Notes: generated by a model from the sequence alone, not told the origin. 64,000 nucleotides of DNA from DATCJA01 sp963814955 (GCA_963814955.1 CAWFEX010000001.1:346245-410244), one strand, 5' to 3'. Positions 45,463 through 55,477 are shown, counted from the stretch's first letter. Program-made: numbers and translations.

Positions 45463-45770
45463 GGTGTGCCGCCCAGCCGTTCGGTCGGCGAATCGCGGTA
45501 GAGCGCCGCGCTCTGACTGCCTTCAGTGCCCCGCCTGCCTACGCGGTCGAAATCGGCGACCCACGCGGTATACCTCGTGATCGCCGCCAGTCGGCTGGCA
45601 TCCCAGTGCTGCCCGCACCTGACGCAGCGCCATTCGCCGCCGGCCTCGATCGCGTTCTGGGTCACAGACGTGACCGTATGACACATCGGACACGCTGCAC
45701 ATCGCAAGACGCCCTGGTCTTCATCGAGCAGCACTGCTGTCGTGTACGGTCGTGAAGAGCTGTGAGCCAT
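45459..45770 (-). CDS. Small zinc-ribbon protein
   Basis: 103 residues. A zinc ribbon with Cys pairs in RCAACPMCHTVTSV and WRCVRCGQHWDASRLAA (about residues 23-62), similar in plan to MJ0042-type ribbons and to the 63-residue protein at 55880-56071. The tail is polar. ATG at 45770. It is coupled to the small membrane protein gene downstream. The pair suggests a membrane-linked factor, by inference. Confidence 0.6.
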   Translation of the reverse strand: MAHSSSRPYTTAVLLDEDQGVLRCAACPMCHTVTSVTQNAIEAGGEWRCVRCGQHWDASRLAAITRYTAWVADFDRVGRRGTEGSQSAALYRDSPTERLGGTP

Positions 45771-46086
45771 AGTAGGTAACCTCCTCCTACTGTTTGCCGC
45801 ATCTAAAGCGTGACACGCTGGCTGGTGCTTGTCTGTGCCGCAATGCACACCAGCAGCGCTCATCAGGCAGGGGCGACCAGGAGCGAGGGAGCGGTGGCCG
45901 TCCGGTTCATGGACGGTCCCGTGGGCGGGGACGCGTTAGGCCGGCGGTCGCGCTATCTGCCAACCTCCGTCACGTCGGCGAACGAGGTCCAGCGCGTCGT
46001 CCGCTGTGCTCTCATTCGGCTCGTCGAGCGGACGCACGCAGGCCCCGGCAGCCATTGTGATCGCCATACTCGTCTTGTGCCGGTGT
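45771..46086. other. Gap without a clear gene
   Basis: 316 nt between a minus-strand gene start and the 3' end of the next minus-strand gene. Several overlapping open frames are present, but none has a ribosome site or recognisable domain. Confidence 0.35.
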
Positions 46087-46308
46087 CTAGGACGGAACGG
46101 CACGGACGACTGAGCGAGCCGTACGCAACCACGGAACCACGCCGGGCATCGTGAACATGATCGCGGCGATCCCAAGGAGCGCTATGACAAATAGCGTCGT
46201 GGGCGGCATCAGGAACAGTGTCGCGGGCGGTGGTGCTGTGAGAGCAACCGTGAGGAACGCAATGGCCCACAGCGGTATCGCCAGCCTACGATGGAAAACG
46301 AGCCCCAT
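46087..46308 (-). CDS. Small two-helix membrane protein
   Basis: 73 residues with a strong ribosome site (AGGAGG, then TACAAG before ATG at 46308). Two hydrophobic helices: LAIPLWAIAFLTVALTAPPP and ATLFLMPPTTLFVIALLGIA with AIMFTM. A basic tail (RTARSVVRAVPS). It lies in a series of very short membrane-protein genes on both strands between 45.2 and 47.1 kb. Function unknown. Confidence 0.6.
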   Translation of the reverse strand: MGLVFHRRLAIPLWAIAFLTVALTAPPPATLFLMPPTTLFVIALLGIAAIMFTMPGVVPWLRTARSVVRAVPS

Positions 46309-46360
46309 CTTGTACCTCCTGGTTTCTGAACGAATTCTCGACCAGAGCTCGACTGGAACT

Positions 46361-46507
46361 CTACGGTGAGTGCGACGCGCGATGTTCCGCGAGCCATTGC
46401 GCGCTCATCGAGCCGAGACTGGCGGAGTTCACGCCACCTGGCACCCGCCTCCTTTGGATGATGAACACCGCGATCAACACGATGACGACGCCGACGATGA
46501 ATAGCAT
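46361..46507 (-). CDS. Very small single-pass membrane protein
   Basis: 48 residues. One N-terminal membrane helix (LFIVGVVIVLIAVFIIQRRR), followed by a soluble tail, GVNSASLGSMSAQWLAEHRA. I place the start at the ATG at 46507, because the longer frame upstream adds a polar, sense-poor extension. Its order (helix, RRR stop-transfer, short tail with W-L-x-x-R-A) looks like a conserved small protein rather than noise. Function unknown. Confidence 0.5.
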   Translation of the reverse strand: MLFIVGVVIVLIAVFIIQRRRVPGGVNSASLGSMSAQWLAEHRASHSP

Positions 46508-46755
46508 ATGGTTCTCGCCGCAGTCGGGTCTGTCTCCCCGGCGTATAACGATCCTGACACGAGGCAACGTGACTGTCTGTGCGCTTATGCACAAGGACTC
46601 GGGCACGTGAACTCTTAAGTGATCTGCGACCCGGCTCTGACGTAGCGCCGGCGTTCGGCCTCCGGCCGTGCTGGCACCGTTACGTTGGACGTCTCCCTGG
46701 CTTACGTGTGCACTCTGGAACAGCGCGGTTCGACGGGGGAGCCTAGACTTGGACT

Positions 46756-46959
46756 ATGCAACTTGTATCCATCAAAGCCATCTTTGCCATGCTCTGGGTT
46801 GCGGCGGTGTCCATCGCAGGTATTGCAGGGAACGTGCGATCACTGTCGGGCTGGGCCGTCCTTGCCGGTCTCGCGATCCTCCCGCCGCTCTTCATGCTGT
46901 GGTGGTGGAATGACCCTCGCCCAACCATGTCCGAGACCATTCGGGAGGCACTCCGATGA
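46756..46959 (+). CDS. Small two-helix membrane protein
   Basis: 67 residues with two membrane helices (IKAIFAMLWVAAVSIAGIAG; GWAVLAGLAILPPLFMLWWW) and a conserved-looking end, NDPRPTMSETIREALR. The last codons overlap the ATG of the next gene (ATGA), so the two are coupled. Proteins with this LPP-x-x-x-LW-x-W-NDP ending occur in Acidobacteriota, from memory of the group. Function unknown. Confidence 0.65.
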   Translation: MQLVSIKAIFAMLWVAAVSIAGIAGNVRSLSGWAVLAGLAILPPLFMLWWWNDPRPTMSETIREALR

Positions 46960-47123
46960 CGAGTTACACTGCGGTCATCCCCGACGTGGAAGCGGATATC
47001 CGGTGGCGCGATTGGCAGGCGCGAGGTGCCGCCAGCGACCGGCGAACGGCTGCGAGAATGCGCAAAGTCATGCTGCTCATCGTCGCCGCTTTGATCGTCT
47101 GGTTCGTCGTTCAACTGACATGA
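46956..47123 (+). CDS. Very small C-terminal-anchored membrane protein
   Basis: 55 residues, coupled to the preceding gene by an ATGA overlap. The first 33 residues are soluble (TSYTAVIPDVEADIRWRDWQ, then ARGAASDRRTAARMRK), and the end is a single membrane helix (VMLLIVAALIVWFVVQLT). The tail-anchored layout and overlap support a real gene despite its size. Confidence 0.6.
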   Translation: MTSYTAVIPDVEADIRWRDWQARGAASDRRTAARMRKVMLLIVAALIVWFVVQLT

Positions 47124-47224
47124 GCGTGAGCCTACCCGAGCCGGGGTGTCCGCGCCGCAGGACGGTCCGCGCCTCAGGATTGACGATCCATTACCCGTTG
47201 AATTCAAACGGATTGCGGATCAGC

Positions 47225-47276
47225 TCCATCAACGACTTCCCGCAACAACCCGCAACAACGATGTGCATCGAAGTAC
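47225..47276. repeat. Partial third copy of the 51.7/59.8 kb repeat
   Basis: TCCATCAACGACTTCCCGCA, followed by ACAAC, a short duplication of CCCGCAACAA and then CGATGTGCATCG. This matches the middle of the direct repeats at 51616-51830 and 59685-59900 but lacks the tRNA part. Same orientation as the other two. Confidence 0.65.
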
Positions 47277-47343
47277 ACTTCGCCGGCCGCATGTTCCGGA
47301 AACAGTGCTTGGCATCGACGACGTTCGGCGCATAGGCCCGTAA

Positions 47344-50300
47344 TCAGTCCGCCATGTCGGGCAGCGAATAGGGTCGCGTACTGTTAGCTGAAGCGTCATC
47401 AGTGCCTCGCCGGTCCCCTCCGAGCAGTTGCGCAAGTGTGCCGATGTCTCCCGGTTTCACAAGATACTCGTCAAAGCCTGCAGCGAGACACGCCTCGCGA
47501 ATATCCGCGCCGGCGAAGCCGGTCAGCGCGATCATGATACAGCCGTCCGCGGGGAAATGTCTGACGCAACCGACGACCGAGCTCGATCCCAGTCATACCA
47601 GGTAATGAGAGGTCCAGGATGGCGCATTCGGGTCGGAAGCTTTCTGCCAGCGCGAGGGCGCTCGGGCCATCCTTCGCGATCACCACCTCATGACCGAACG
47701 TGCGCACGATTCGCTCCAATGACGTCCCGACGTGGTCGTGATCGTCAACGATCAAGACCCTTCGCTTGTGCAATGCGGTCGGTGCCGGTGGCGCGCTCAT
47801 CGGACTCGCGGGCTGCGCAGCGCCCGCTTCGTCCGGAACCAGCAGCGGCAGCCACGCGACGAACTCGCTCCCCGTCGTGAGACCCATGCTGATGGCCTCG
47901 ATGCGACCGCCGTGCAACTCTATGACTCGACGCACGACACTGAGTCCCAGCCCCAGTCCGCTGCTGCCGCCCGCGAGCGCACCAGGCGCCCGCTTGAACG
48001 GCTCGAATACGTGCTCGAGATTCTCACGGGCGATACCGATGCCGTTATCACGCACGCTCAGGACGGCGTGACCGTCTCGTTGCTCGAGCGTGAGCGTGAT
48101 CTGGCCCCCCGGCTCGGTGTACTTTGCGGCATTCTCCAGCAGATTGGTCATGACCTGATTCAAGCGTCCTGCATCACCGTTGACGTGTAGAGGAGTCGCA
48201 GGAAGTATCAGTGAGAGCTTATGCTGCCGATCGTGAATGAACGGCTGGAGCGCCCGCGTCGCCTCGCGTATGACGGACACGAGATCGGTGGGTTCGCGTC
48301 GGACCTCGATCAGTCCACGACCGATGCGCGCGACGTCTAGAAGCTCGTCGATGAACCGCAACAGTTGGCGGGTCTCCGTATCGATGGTGTCGAGCAATTC
48401 GGCAACCGCCGGCTCAGGGTTACCGAGTCTCAACAAATAAATCGCATGCGTGATCGGCGTCAGCGGGTGGCGGAGTTCGTGACCCAGCATCGCGAGGAAC
48501 TCATCCTTCCGCTCATTGCTCGCGACGAGGCCCGCCATGATGCTTGCGCGAGCCGTGACATCATCGAAGGCGAGCAACAACAGCTCGGGGCGTTCGGCGT
48601 CGCCAGGAAGTTTCCTGGCGTTCAATGAAATGACTCGGCGCCCTTGGTTCGCGAGTTCGAGCGTGACCTCCCAGTCGTCCATCGTGTGCGTGCCGCTCAC
48701 CGCCTCACGCAGCCTCTGGCGCAACTCCGGATTGTTCCAGCCGCCGTCAGCGATTTCGTGAAGCAGGCGGCCTTCGACCTCCTCCCGGGGGACTTCGAGA
48801 GCCAACGAGAATGCGGGATTGACACGGAGGACTCGCTGCGCACCGTCCAGTACCGCCAAGGGCTGGCGTACCGTGTCGATGATGATGTCGGCGTACGAAC
48901 GCGCACGCTCGGCTGCCATGCGCGTGTTATTGAGCTCCGCGTTGAGGACGGCGAGCTCTTGGTTCCTGTGCCGCAGCTCGTCGATCGTCGTCGTCAGCTC
49001 CTCGTTGGTCGACTGCAGTTCTTCCTTCGACGTCTCGAGCTCTTCGTTAGTGCTCTGAAACTCTTCGTTCGCCGACAGTACTTCTTCGTGCGCCGACTTG
49101 AGCTCTTCCTGAGTGGCGCCGTGCTCCTCAATCGCGGCGCGCAGGTAGGCGCGCAGGCCGGCGATGTCACGCTCCAACTCGGCGAGGCGTCGGTCCTTGT
49201 CGGACTCCGGCAGCGCGGCCGCGGCTGCAGGCAACTCTCCGCTCGGCGGATGGTGTGCCCCATCGTCGAACAGGATCAGCAAGGACCGCGCGCCCAGCGA
49301 GCCCGTCAGCGGAATGATTTCGACGCTCACCGCACGCCCATCCTGCAACCGTACATCGCGACGGGAAGGCGCCCCGGTACTGCTGGCCTCCTGAATTGCG
49401 GGAGTGATCTGGACGAGCAATTCGGGGCGTACGACGCGCCGCAGATCGAAGCTGGGCGCGCCGCCGGCAGGCTCGAGATACGGGCCGGTCTGACCTCGAT
49501 ACTGCAGGATGGTGAACGCGTGGTCGATGACGAAACTCGCTGGCGCGAACCGTGCCAGCAGCAATCGATCCGCTTCGCGGAGCGACGGCTCCGTATCAAC
49601 GTCAACGGATATGTCGTTCTTCTCACGCTCGAGCGTCGAAGACTCCGACCCAAGGATGAGCGACACTCCGGATCCGCCAGCATGGTGCGGCAATCGCCGG
49701 TACACCCTGAAGCGCTTGTCGACTTGCTCGAACAAGTCGGACGACGGCCCGACGCTTTCGGCAGGTCCGAAGATCAGCATGCCCTCCGGACGAAGCGCGT
49801 AGTGGAAGGCCCGCAGCACGCGGTGCTGAGCAATGCCTTCCAGATAGATGAGCAAGTTTCGGCAGCTGATGAGATCCAGCCGCGCGAACGGCGGATCCCG
49901 CGTGACGTCCTGCCGCGCGAAGAGGCACAGATCGCGGATCTCTTTGCTCACCTTGTACTCGCCGTTGTGCCTGGTGAAGAATCGCTCCAGACGCTCAGAC
50001 GAGACGTCGCGCAAGCCATTGGCGGAGTACAGCCCCGCACGCGCCTTCTCCAGCGCCATCTCGCTGACATCGGTACCGAAGATCTGGATCCTGACCGCCG
50101 GGACGGTATCGCCGAGGTATTCGAGGAGGGCAATGGCGACCGATACACCTCCTCGCCAGTCGCACATCCTGGCACCCAGATTCGGATCGGGCGTTTGCCA
50201 GACCGACCTTCGCACAACACGGGAAGCACGTATCGGCGTAGCGCCTCGAACGAGTCCGGATCGCGGAAGAACTCAGTCACGCGGATCAAGAAATCTTGGT

Positions 50301-51108
50301 ATAGCGCGGCCAACTCTCCAGGATCGCCGTCGATCAACGCGCGGTACTCGTCAAGAGCCTCGATCCGCCGGAGTGCCATCCGTCGCTCGAGGCGCCGCCA
50401 GATGGTCGTTCGCTTGTAATGAGTGAAGTCGACGCCGTGCGCCGAGCGGAGGCGTTGGAAGATACGTCTCAGGGACGCCTCATCGGCGTTGGTCCCGACG
50501 TCCGGTGTGCTCGTCCCTCCCGACCCGGTAGCCTCTGCGAACGAAAATCGTTGCGCGAGACGGACGAGTTCTTTTGCGATCTCGTTCGGACGCAACACGA
50601 AATCGACGCAGCCTGTCTCGATGGCGTGCCGAGGCATGTCTGGGAAATGCGCGGTTCCGGGCGCCTGCGCAAACGTGATCCCACCGGCCCGTCCGACAGC
50701 CTCGAGGCCGACAGAGCCATCCGAGCCGCCCCCCGAGAGCACGACGGCGATCGCGTTGTCGCCGTACGCATCTGCAAGCGAATTGAACAGGACGTCCACC
50801 GGGAGCGACGGTTCAGGCGTGCTTGACCGAGGTCTCAGATCAATTCGGTCAGCGAGCACGGCGAGACTGACACCCGGCGGGATGACGTACACATGATCGG
50901 GCTGCACCATCTCACCCGAGAGTGCGACTGATACGGGAATCGCCGTCTTCTTCGTCAGAATCTCGGACAACAGGCTTTCGTGGCTGGGGTCGAGATGTTG
51001 AACGACGATATAGGCCATGCCGGTCGCGTCCGGCAGGGCGCCCAGAAGCTCAGCGATTGGCTCGAGTCCTCCGGCCGAGGCTCCGATGCCCACGATCGTC
51101 AGAGGCAT
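47344..51108 (-). CDS. CheB-CheR-PAS-histidine kinase-receiver fusion (two frameshifts)
   Basis: About 1,250 residues in one hybrid signalling protein. Order: CheB methylesterase domain (IVGIGASAGGLEPIAELLGA; LSGGGSDGSVGLEA), CheR N-terminal and SAM-methyltransferase domains (FLIRVTEFFRDPDSFEALRR; GTDVSEMALEKARAGLYSAN; RLDLISCRNLLIYLE), a long coiled coil (EELKSAHEEVLSANEEFQST and onward), a PAS domain, a HisKA/HATPase kinase (LGHELRHPLTPITHAIYLLR; SVRDNGIGIARENLEHVFEP; GLGLSVVRRV) and a C-terminal receiver (RVLIVDDHDHVGTSLERI; DLSLPGMTGIELG). Breaks near 50150 (one T lost in GTATCGG) and 47560 (one C gained in TTTCCCCG) both leave good sequence on each side. Start ATG 51108. No chemotaxis genes are near; such fusions serve other signalling. 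Confidence 0.88.
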
Positions 51109-51289
51109 GTGACGGCTCGCATGCAAAACCTGGGCGAGTATACGCCGCGTCCGTGAACGACGATTGCGCTTGTTCCCCGTCAACCGACAGACGGACCCCT
51201 TCCGACACCAAAACTGACTCCTCCCGATCTGGTGTTGGTGAAGTCTCCGCGAGCCGGCAGCGCCCGCGAGCTTCCTAATGCTCCGAGGC

Positions 51290-51400
51290 TTGCACAAACT
51301 GGAACAGGAAGGGGCACTGCGACGGTCGAACCGGAGGAACTCGATTTCGTCGATGATGAGGAGCCGACCGTGTTCGCGGATTCTTCCTCGACTATCCGAG
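51290..51400 (-). pseudogene. IS21 IstB-like ATPase fragment
   Basis: A short minus-strand stretch encodes RLLIIDEIEFLRFDRRSAP, and in the next frame FLFQFVQASEH. This resembles the Walker B region of IstB (LLIIDEIGYLPFD, then LFFQLVSRRYERG). The reading frame is broken and no IstA is present. It is probably an old IS21-family remnant. Confidence 0.45.
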
Positions 51401-51615
51401 TCGTCGGCAGCACCCGGTCGCAGTCTCGGCGTTGATCGACACGCTTCGCATGTAGATGGAAATCGCTGCAAGCGATTGAACGACATTAAGAGGCCTGACA
51501 CAATTTCCGCGATGACGACGCGCGGCGCGTTGGTAAACCGCTGAATCCAAACCGCATGGCGGAACAGCAGTATTTGAAGGAGCGTTTTGCGATAGCCCTG
51601 TTTCAGGCCGCCCGC

Positions 51616-51830
51616 AAACCGTTGATTCTACAGACACGGAGAGATGTCCGAGTGGTTGAAGGAGCACGCTTGGAAAGCGATCCCGGTCGCGCTCAGTAAC
51701 GCACACCGACACGCACCAACGCACTCTCCATCAACGATTTCCCGCAACAACGATGTGCATCGGAGTGTCCCCGTAGATCACGGTGTTTGACCGGGGTTTC
51801 AGGGGTATCTGACACAGTTCTGACACAAAA
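51616..51830. repeat. Direct repeat 1 with 5' half of tRNA-Ser (GGA)
   Basis: About 215 nt that recur at 59685-59900 in the same orientation, mostly identical by eye. The first part contains the 5' portion of a tRNA-Ser gene (51638-51679): GGAGAGATGTCCGAGTGGTT, then GAAGGAGCACGCTTGGAAAG. The anticodon loop CTTGGAAA and three stem pairs (CGC/GCG) are intact; the rest of the tRNA is missing. The remainder includes CCCGCAACAACGATGTGCAT and TATCTGACACAGTTCTGACA. Loss of homology in the anticodon loop fits an attachment site of an integrative element. Confidence 0.7.
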
Positions 51831-51849
51831 ACTTGAGCGCAGATAGCGA

Positions 51850-52110
51850 TTGCGAATCAATGTGTGTCGGTACGCGTCTCATCAGCCCCCGCACGTCCTC
51901 GCTGGTGATCGCATCCAGCCTGCGCGAACCGGGCGATCGAGGTCGGTCGCGCGCTTCCGGCCCCCGCCGGCCTTGCGGGTCCGCGTGGCGGCGAGCGCCT
52001 CGCCGGACGCCAACTCCCGCAGCCCACGCTGAATGGTCGAGGCCGCGATCCCGGTGGCGCGCATAAAGCACATGTCTCCTCGCCGCATTATTGAATTCAC
52101 TCCGTCTTAG
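51850..52110 (-). pseudogene. Transposase fragment, ISAzo13-like
   Basis: The minus strand encodes MRATGIAASTIQRGLRELAS, then GEALAATRTRKAGGGRKRAT. This matches the helix-turn-helix and GGGRK segment of ISAzo13-family transposases. The frame shifts soon after (DAITSEDVRGLMRRVPTH) and no DDE domain follows. Remnant only; it lies next to direct repeat 1. Confidence 0.55.
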
Positions 52111-52516
52111 ATGTGCTAGGCTGGCGCCCTGTTCCACGGGTGTAGAGCTTGCTTGCGAGACACCACGCCAGCGCGGCCCCATCCACCTTGTCCGCTGTCG
52201 GTCATTCCGAAACCGACCAAGATACGGGCCAAGATTTTCTTCATCCATCCCCGCTGCGGGCGCTTCTTCGCCGGCGGCGCGACTGTGATGCCTGACGCCG
52301 AGATGAGTGCCTTGCCCGCGTTTCCGCACGTCCAGCAGCGACGGACAGCGAATCGACCACGATCATGACCGCGTGCGCCACATCGGATATGCCCGACCGC
52401 TCTACCGACGGCAACCGAAACGGGCGCAGTGCCGCTACCAGGAGTCCTGATTCCAGTCTAGGGGATTGTTTCCTCCGAGTTGTGGATTGGTGGCAAGGCA
52501 ACGAGGACTCTTCCAA
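52111..52516. other. Gap without a clear gene
   Basis: About 400 nt before the response-regulator gene. Several open frames cross it, one of them with a CWTCG-like Cys pair on the minus strand, but none can be assigned. Probably insertion debris. Confidence 0.35.
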
Positions 52517-53425
52517 ATGCCGCTGAGGATTCTCGTCGTCGAGGACCATGCGCGGTTCCGCCATCTCATTTGCGCGGAGCTTCAACGACGGGCGGAGTTC
52601 CAGACAATCGAGGCGGCGGATGGGTTGGAGGCCGTTCAGATGGCCGAAAAGCTACAGCCGGATTTGATTCTGCTCGATCTCAACTTGCCGAAGATGCATG
52701 GATTCGAGGTTGCTGAACAGATCCCCAGGCTCGCCCCCCATGCACGACTTCTCTTCATGAGCCAGGAGTCCTCGCCGGACATCGTGCGAAAGGCACTCAG
52801 TTTGGGCGCCCATGGCTATATTCAGAAGATATCTGCCGCAACTGACCTGCTGCCCGGGATCGACGCCGTACTCGCGGGCCAACGATTCGTGAGTCGCAGT
52901 CTCGCGTTTACCGAACCTGCCGATGCTCCCGCGCCGCGTCGTCACGAGATTCTGTTCTGTTCGGGTGACGCGGCGATTATCGATGGCTTTACTCGCTTTA
53001 TTGCTGCCGCCCTGCACGCCGCCGATGCAGCGATCGCCTTGGTGACGGAGTCTCACCGAACACGTCTCCTGCAGGAGCTGCGCACGCAGGGTGTGGACAT
53101 TGACGGCGCCATCGAGCGCGGCACCTGCCTTTCATTTGACGCTGACGTCGCACCTGACCCCGTCCGATTTCTGGAGGCGATCAACGGTGTGCGTGAGGCC
53201 GCCGCGAAAGCCGGGAAAGCACATCCCCGCGTCGCGTTTTGCGGGGAACGTGCGGGACGCTTGTGGGCTGCCGGCAGAACGGCGGAGGCGGTTCAGCTTG
53301 AACAACTCTGCAGCGAACTCGCGCATGACGTCGACATTCTGTGCGCGTATCCAGTGCCGTACACGAACGACGATCAGGCGCTCACGAGCATCTGCGCGGA
53401 GCACACCGCTGTTTCTGCCTGCTAG
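52517..53425 (+). CDS. Response regulator with MEDS sensory domain
   Basis: 302 residues. The receiver domain covers residues 1-120: LRILVVEDHARFRHLICAEL, the phospho-acceptor in DLILLDLNLPKMHGFEVAEQ, and YIQKISAATDLL with the Lys. The second half (about 140-295) begins HEILFCSGDAAIIDGFTRFI and continues AIALVTESHRTRLLQELRTQ and RGTCLSFDADVAPDPVRFLE, the pattern of MEDS/DcmR-type sensory domains. There is no DNA-binding domain. The ATG at 52517 gives the expected receiver start. The kinase gene follows after 21 nt, so they are one operon. Confidence 0.85.
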   Translation: MPLRILVVEDHARFRHLICAELQRRAEFQTIEAADGLEAVQMAEKLQPDLILLDLNLPKMHGFEVAEQIPRLAPHARLLFMSQESSPDIVRKALSLGAHGYIQKISAATDLLPGIDAVLAGQRFVSRSLAFTEPADAPAPRRHEILFCSGDAAIIDGFTRFIAAALHAADAAIALVTESHRTRLLQELRTQGVDIDGAIERGTCLSFDADVAPDPVRFLEAINGVREAAAKAGKAHPRVAFCGERAGRLWAAGRTAEAVQLEQLCSELAHDVDILCAYPVPYTNDDQALTSICAEHTAVSAC

Positions 53426-53446
53426 CCGCTGCAATGTGAGGTGCGT

Positions 53447-55477
53447 GTGACAGAGGATGAACCATGGGTGCTCCCCGGGGCCACGAACACAATCGATCTC
53501 ACGCGAGCGGAGGAGATCCGATTGCGGTATGCGGCGATCGTGGAGTCCTCATATGACGCGATCATCGCCAAGAATCTCGACGGTGTGATATCAGCGTGGA
53601 ACGCCGCTGCCGAGCGGATGTTCGGGTATACGGAGCACGAGGCCATCGGACAGCCGATCACGTTGATCATCCCGCCGGACTTGTACGACGAGGAGCGCGA
53701 CATTTTGAGGCGCCTTCGAGCCGGTGAGCGAGTCGACCATTATGAAACTGTCCGCGTCACCAAAGCAGGCGAACACATCGATGTCTCACTGACGATCTCG
53801 CCGTTGCGAGACCCCGCGGGCAGGATTATCGGATGCTCCAAGATTGCCCGCGACATCACGAAGGCCAAGCAGGCTGAGGCTGCGCTGCGGCAAAGCGAGC
53901 AACGGCTGGCACGCGAAGTGGCGGGCGCCAAAACGCTCCAGTCGATCAGCACGCGTCTGATTTCAGAGTCGACGCCAGAATCCTTGTACGCGCAGATTCT
54001 CGGCGCGGCCATTGAGTTGATGGCGTCCGATGCGGCCAGCGTCCAGATGCTCGCAGCAGACCACACGTCATTGAGGCTCCTCGCGTGGACGAATTTCCAC
54101 CCTGCCTCCGCGGCGTTCTGGCAACGGGTGGCGGTCGGAGCGGGGAGCACCTGCAGCAGGGCGCTGCGTGACAACGAACGCGTTGTTGTGCCCGATATCG
54201 AGGCGTGCGAATTCATGGCCGGCACGCCGGATCAGCAGGAATATCGTCGCTCTGGAATCCGCGCCGTGCAATCGACGCCGCTGCGATCGCGAACGGGCCG
54301 GCCTCTCGGCATGCTCTCGACGCACTGGCGGTCGCCGCATACCCCGACCGCAGATGATTTCACATTCTTGGACGTGCTCGCCCGGCAGGCCGCGGATCTG
54401 ATCGAGCGCACCCTCGCCGAAGAGGCCCTGCGCGAAAGCGAAGAACGCTTCCGCCTCATCGCGAATACCGCTCCGGTCATGATCTGGATGTCGGGCGCCG
54501 AGAAACAGATCACGTATCTCAATCAGACCTGGCTCGATTACACGGGACGGCCATTGGATGCGGTGTTGGGACAGCGACAGGTAGAGGTCCTCCACCCAGA
54601 CGAAGCGGAGCGATGCCGCGAGGTATACGAGAAGGCCTTCGCGCAGCGTGAGCCTTTTCAGATGGAGCATCGGCTCCGCCGCCACGACGGCGAATATCGC
54701 TGGGTGATGACAGCGGGTGTGCCGCGATACAGCGTGGACGGGTCGTTTGTTGGTTACATTGGCACGGGCGTCGACATCACCGATCGTAAGCTGGCGGAAG
54801 AGGCTCTTTCCACGGTGAGTCAGAAATTGATCGAAGCGCACGAGGAAGAAAGCAGCCGAATTGCCCGCGAGCTTCACGATGACATCAACCAACGGCTGGC
54901 GTTCGTGAGCGTGCGTCTCGGTTACCTGAAGCAAAGCCCTCCCGCTTCAGCGGCCGAACTCGAGCAGGCGATCGGGGGAGTCAGCCAAGAGATTGCGGAT
55001 CTTGCCGCCGAGATTCAGGCGCTGTCGCACCGCCTTCACCCCGCGAAACTGGAACTCTTGGGGCTGGAAAGGGCGGCGGCTGGGTTCTGCGAAGAGTTGT
55101 CCAATCGGCACGGTGTGGTGATTGACATTCACTTCGAGAACGTCCCGACAGCGCTGCCACCGGAAATCTCTCTGTGTCTCTACCGCGTCTTGCAAGAAGC
55201 CCTGCAGAATGTCGTCAAGCATAGCGTGTCGCGACACGCCCACGTGTCTCTGAACGGTCAAATCCACACCATCAGTCTGACGGTCAAGGACTCGGGCGCC
55301 GGCTTTAACCCTCACGAGGCGATGAGAGGGGCCGGGCTCGGCTTGACCAGCATGAAGGAGCGGTTGAAGGTCGTGGGCGGGCAGCTTTCCATCGACTCGC
55401 AGCGGGGGTGCGGCACGACGATTCACGCTGTCGCGCCTCTCCGCGTCCCAACGAAGCCTGCAAACGTGGTTCGATAA
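53447..55477 (+). CDS. PAS-GAF-PAS sensor histidine kinase (NarX-like)
   Basis: 676 residues. PAS 1 (about 25-140: YAAIVESSYDAIIAKNLDGV, MFGYTEHEAIGQP), GAF (about 170-320: RLISESTPESLYAQILGAAI), PAS 2 with PAC (about 330-450: FRLIANTAPVMIWMSGAEKQ; RRHDGEYRWVMTAGVPR), then a HisKA_3 kinase (SSRIARELHDDINQRLAFVS with the phospho-His; VLQEALQNVVKHSVSRHAHV; GAGLGLTSMKERLKVVGGQL). No membrane helix, so it is a cytoplasmic sensor. Start GTG 53447 has TGAGGT 5 nt upstream; GTG 53441 is the alternative. Its partner is the REC-MEDS protein upstream. Confidence 0.9.
   Translation: MTEDEPWVLPGATNTIDLTRAEEIRLRYAAIVESSYDAIIAKNLDGVISAWNAAAERMFGYTEHEAIGQPITLIIPPDLYDEERDILRRLRAGERVDHYETVRVTKAGEHIDVSLTISPLRDPAGRIIGCSKIARDITKAKQAEAALRQSEQRLAREVAGAKTLQSISTRLISESTPESLYAQILGAAIELMASDAASVQMLAADHTSLRLLAWTNFHPASAAFWQRVAVGAGSTCSRALRDNERVVVPDIEACEFMAGTPDQQEYRRSGIRAVQSTPLRSRTGRPLGMLSTHWRSPHTPTADDFTFLDVLARQAADLIERTLAEEALRESEERFRLIANTAPVMIWMSGAEKQITYLNQTWLDYTGRPLDAVLGQRQVEVLHPDEAERCREVYEKAFAQREPFQMEHRLRRHDGEYRWVMTAGVPRYSVDGSFVGYIGTGVDITDRKLAEEALSTVSQKLIEAHEEESSRIARELHDDINQRLAFVSVRLGYLKQSPPASAAELEQAIGGVSQEIADLAAEIQALSHRLHPAKLELLGLERAAAGFCEELSNRHGVVIDIHFENVPTALPPEISLCLYRVLQEALQNVVKHSVSRHAHVSLNGQIHTISLTVKDSGAGFNPHEAMRGAGLGLTSMKERLKVVGGQLSIDSQRGCGTTIHAVAPLRVPTKPANVVR

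Noticed and set aside
51638..51679. Functional tRNA-Ser gene
   Set aside because: Only the 5' half up to the anticodon stem is present; no variable arm, T arm or acceptor 3' strand follows. Same for 59707-59746.
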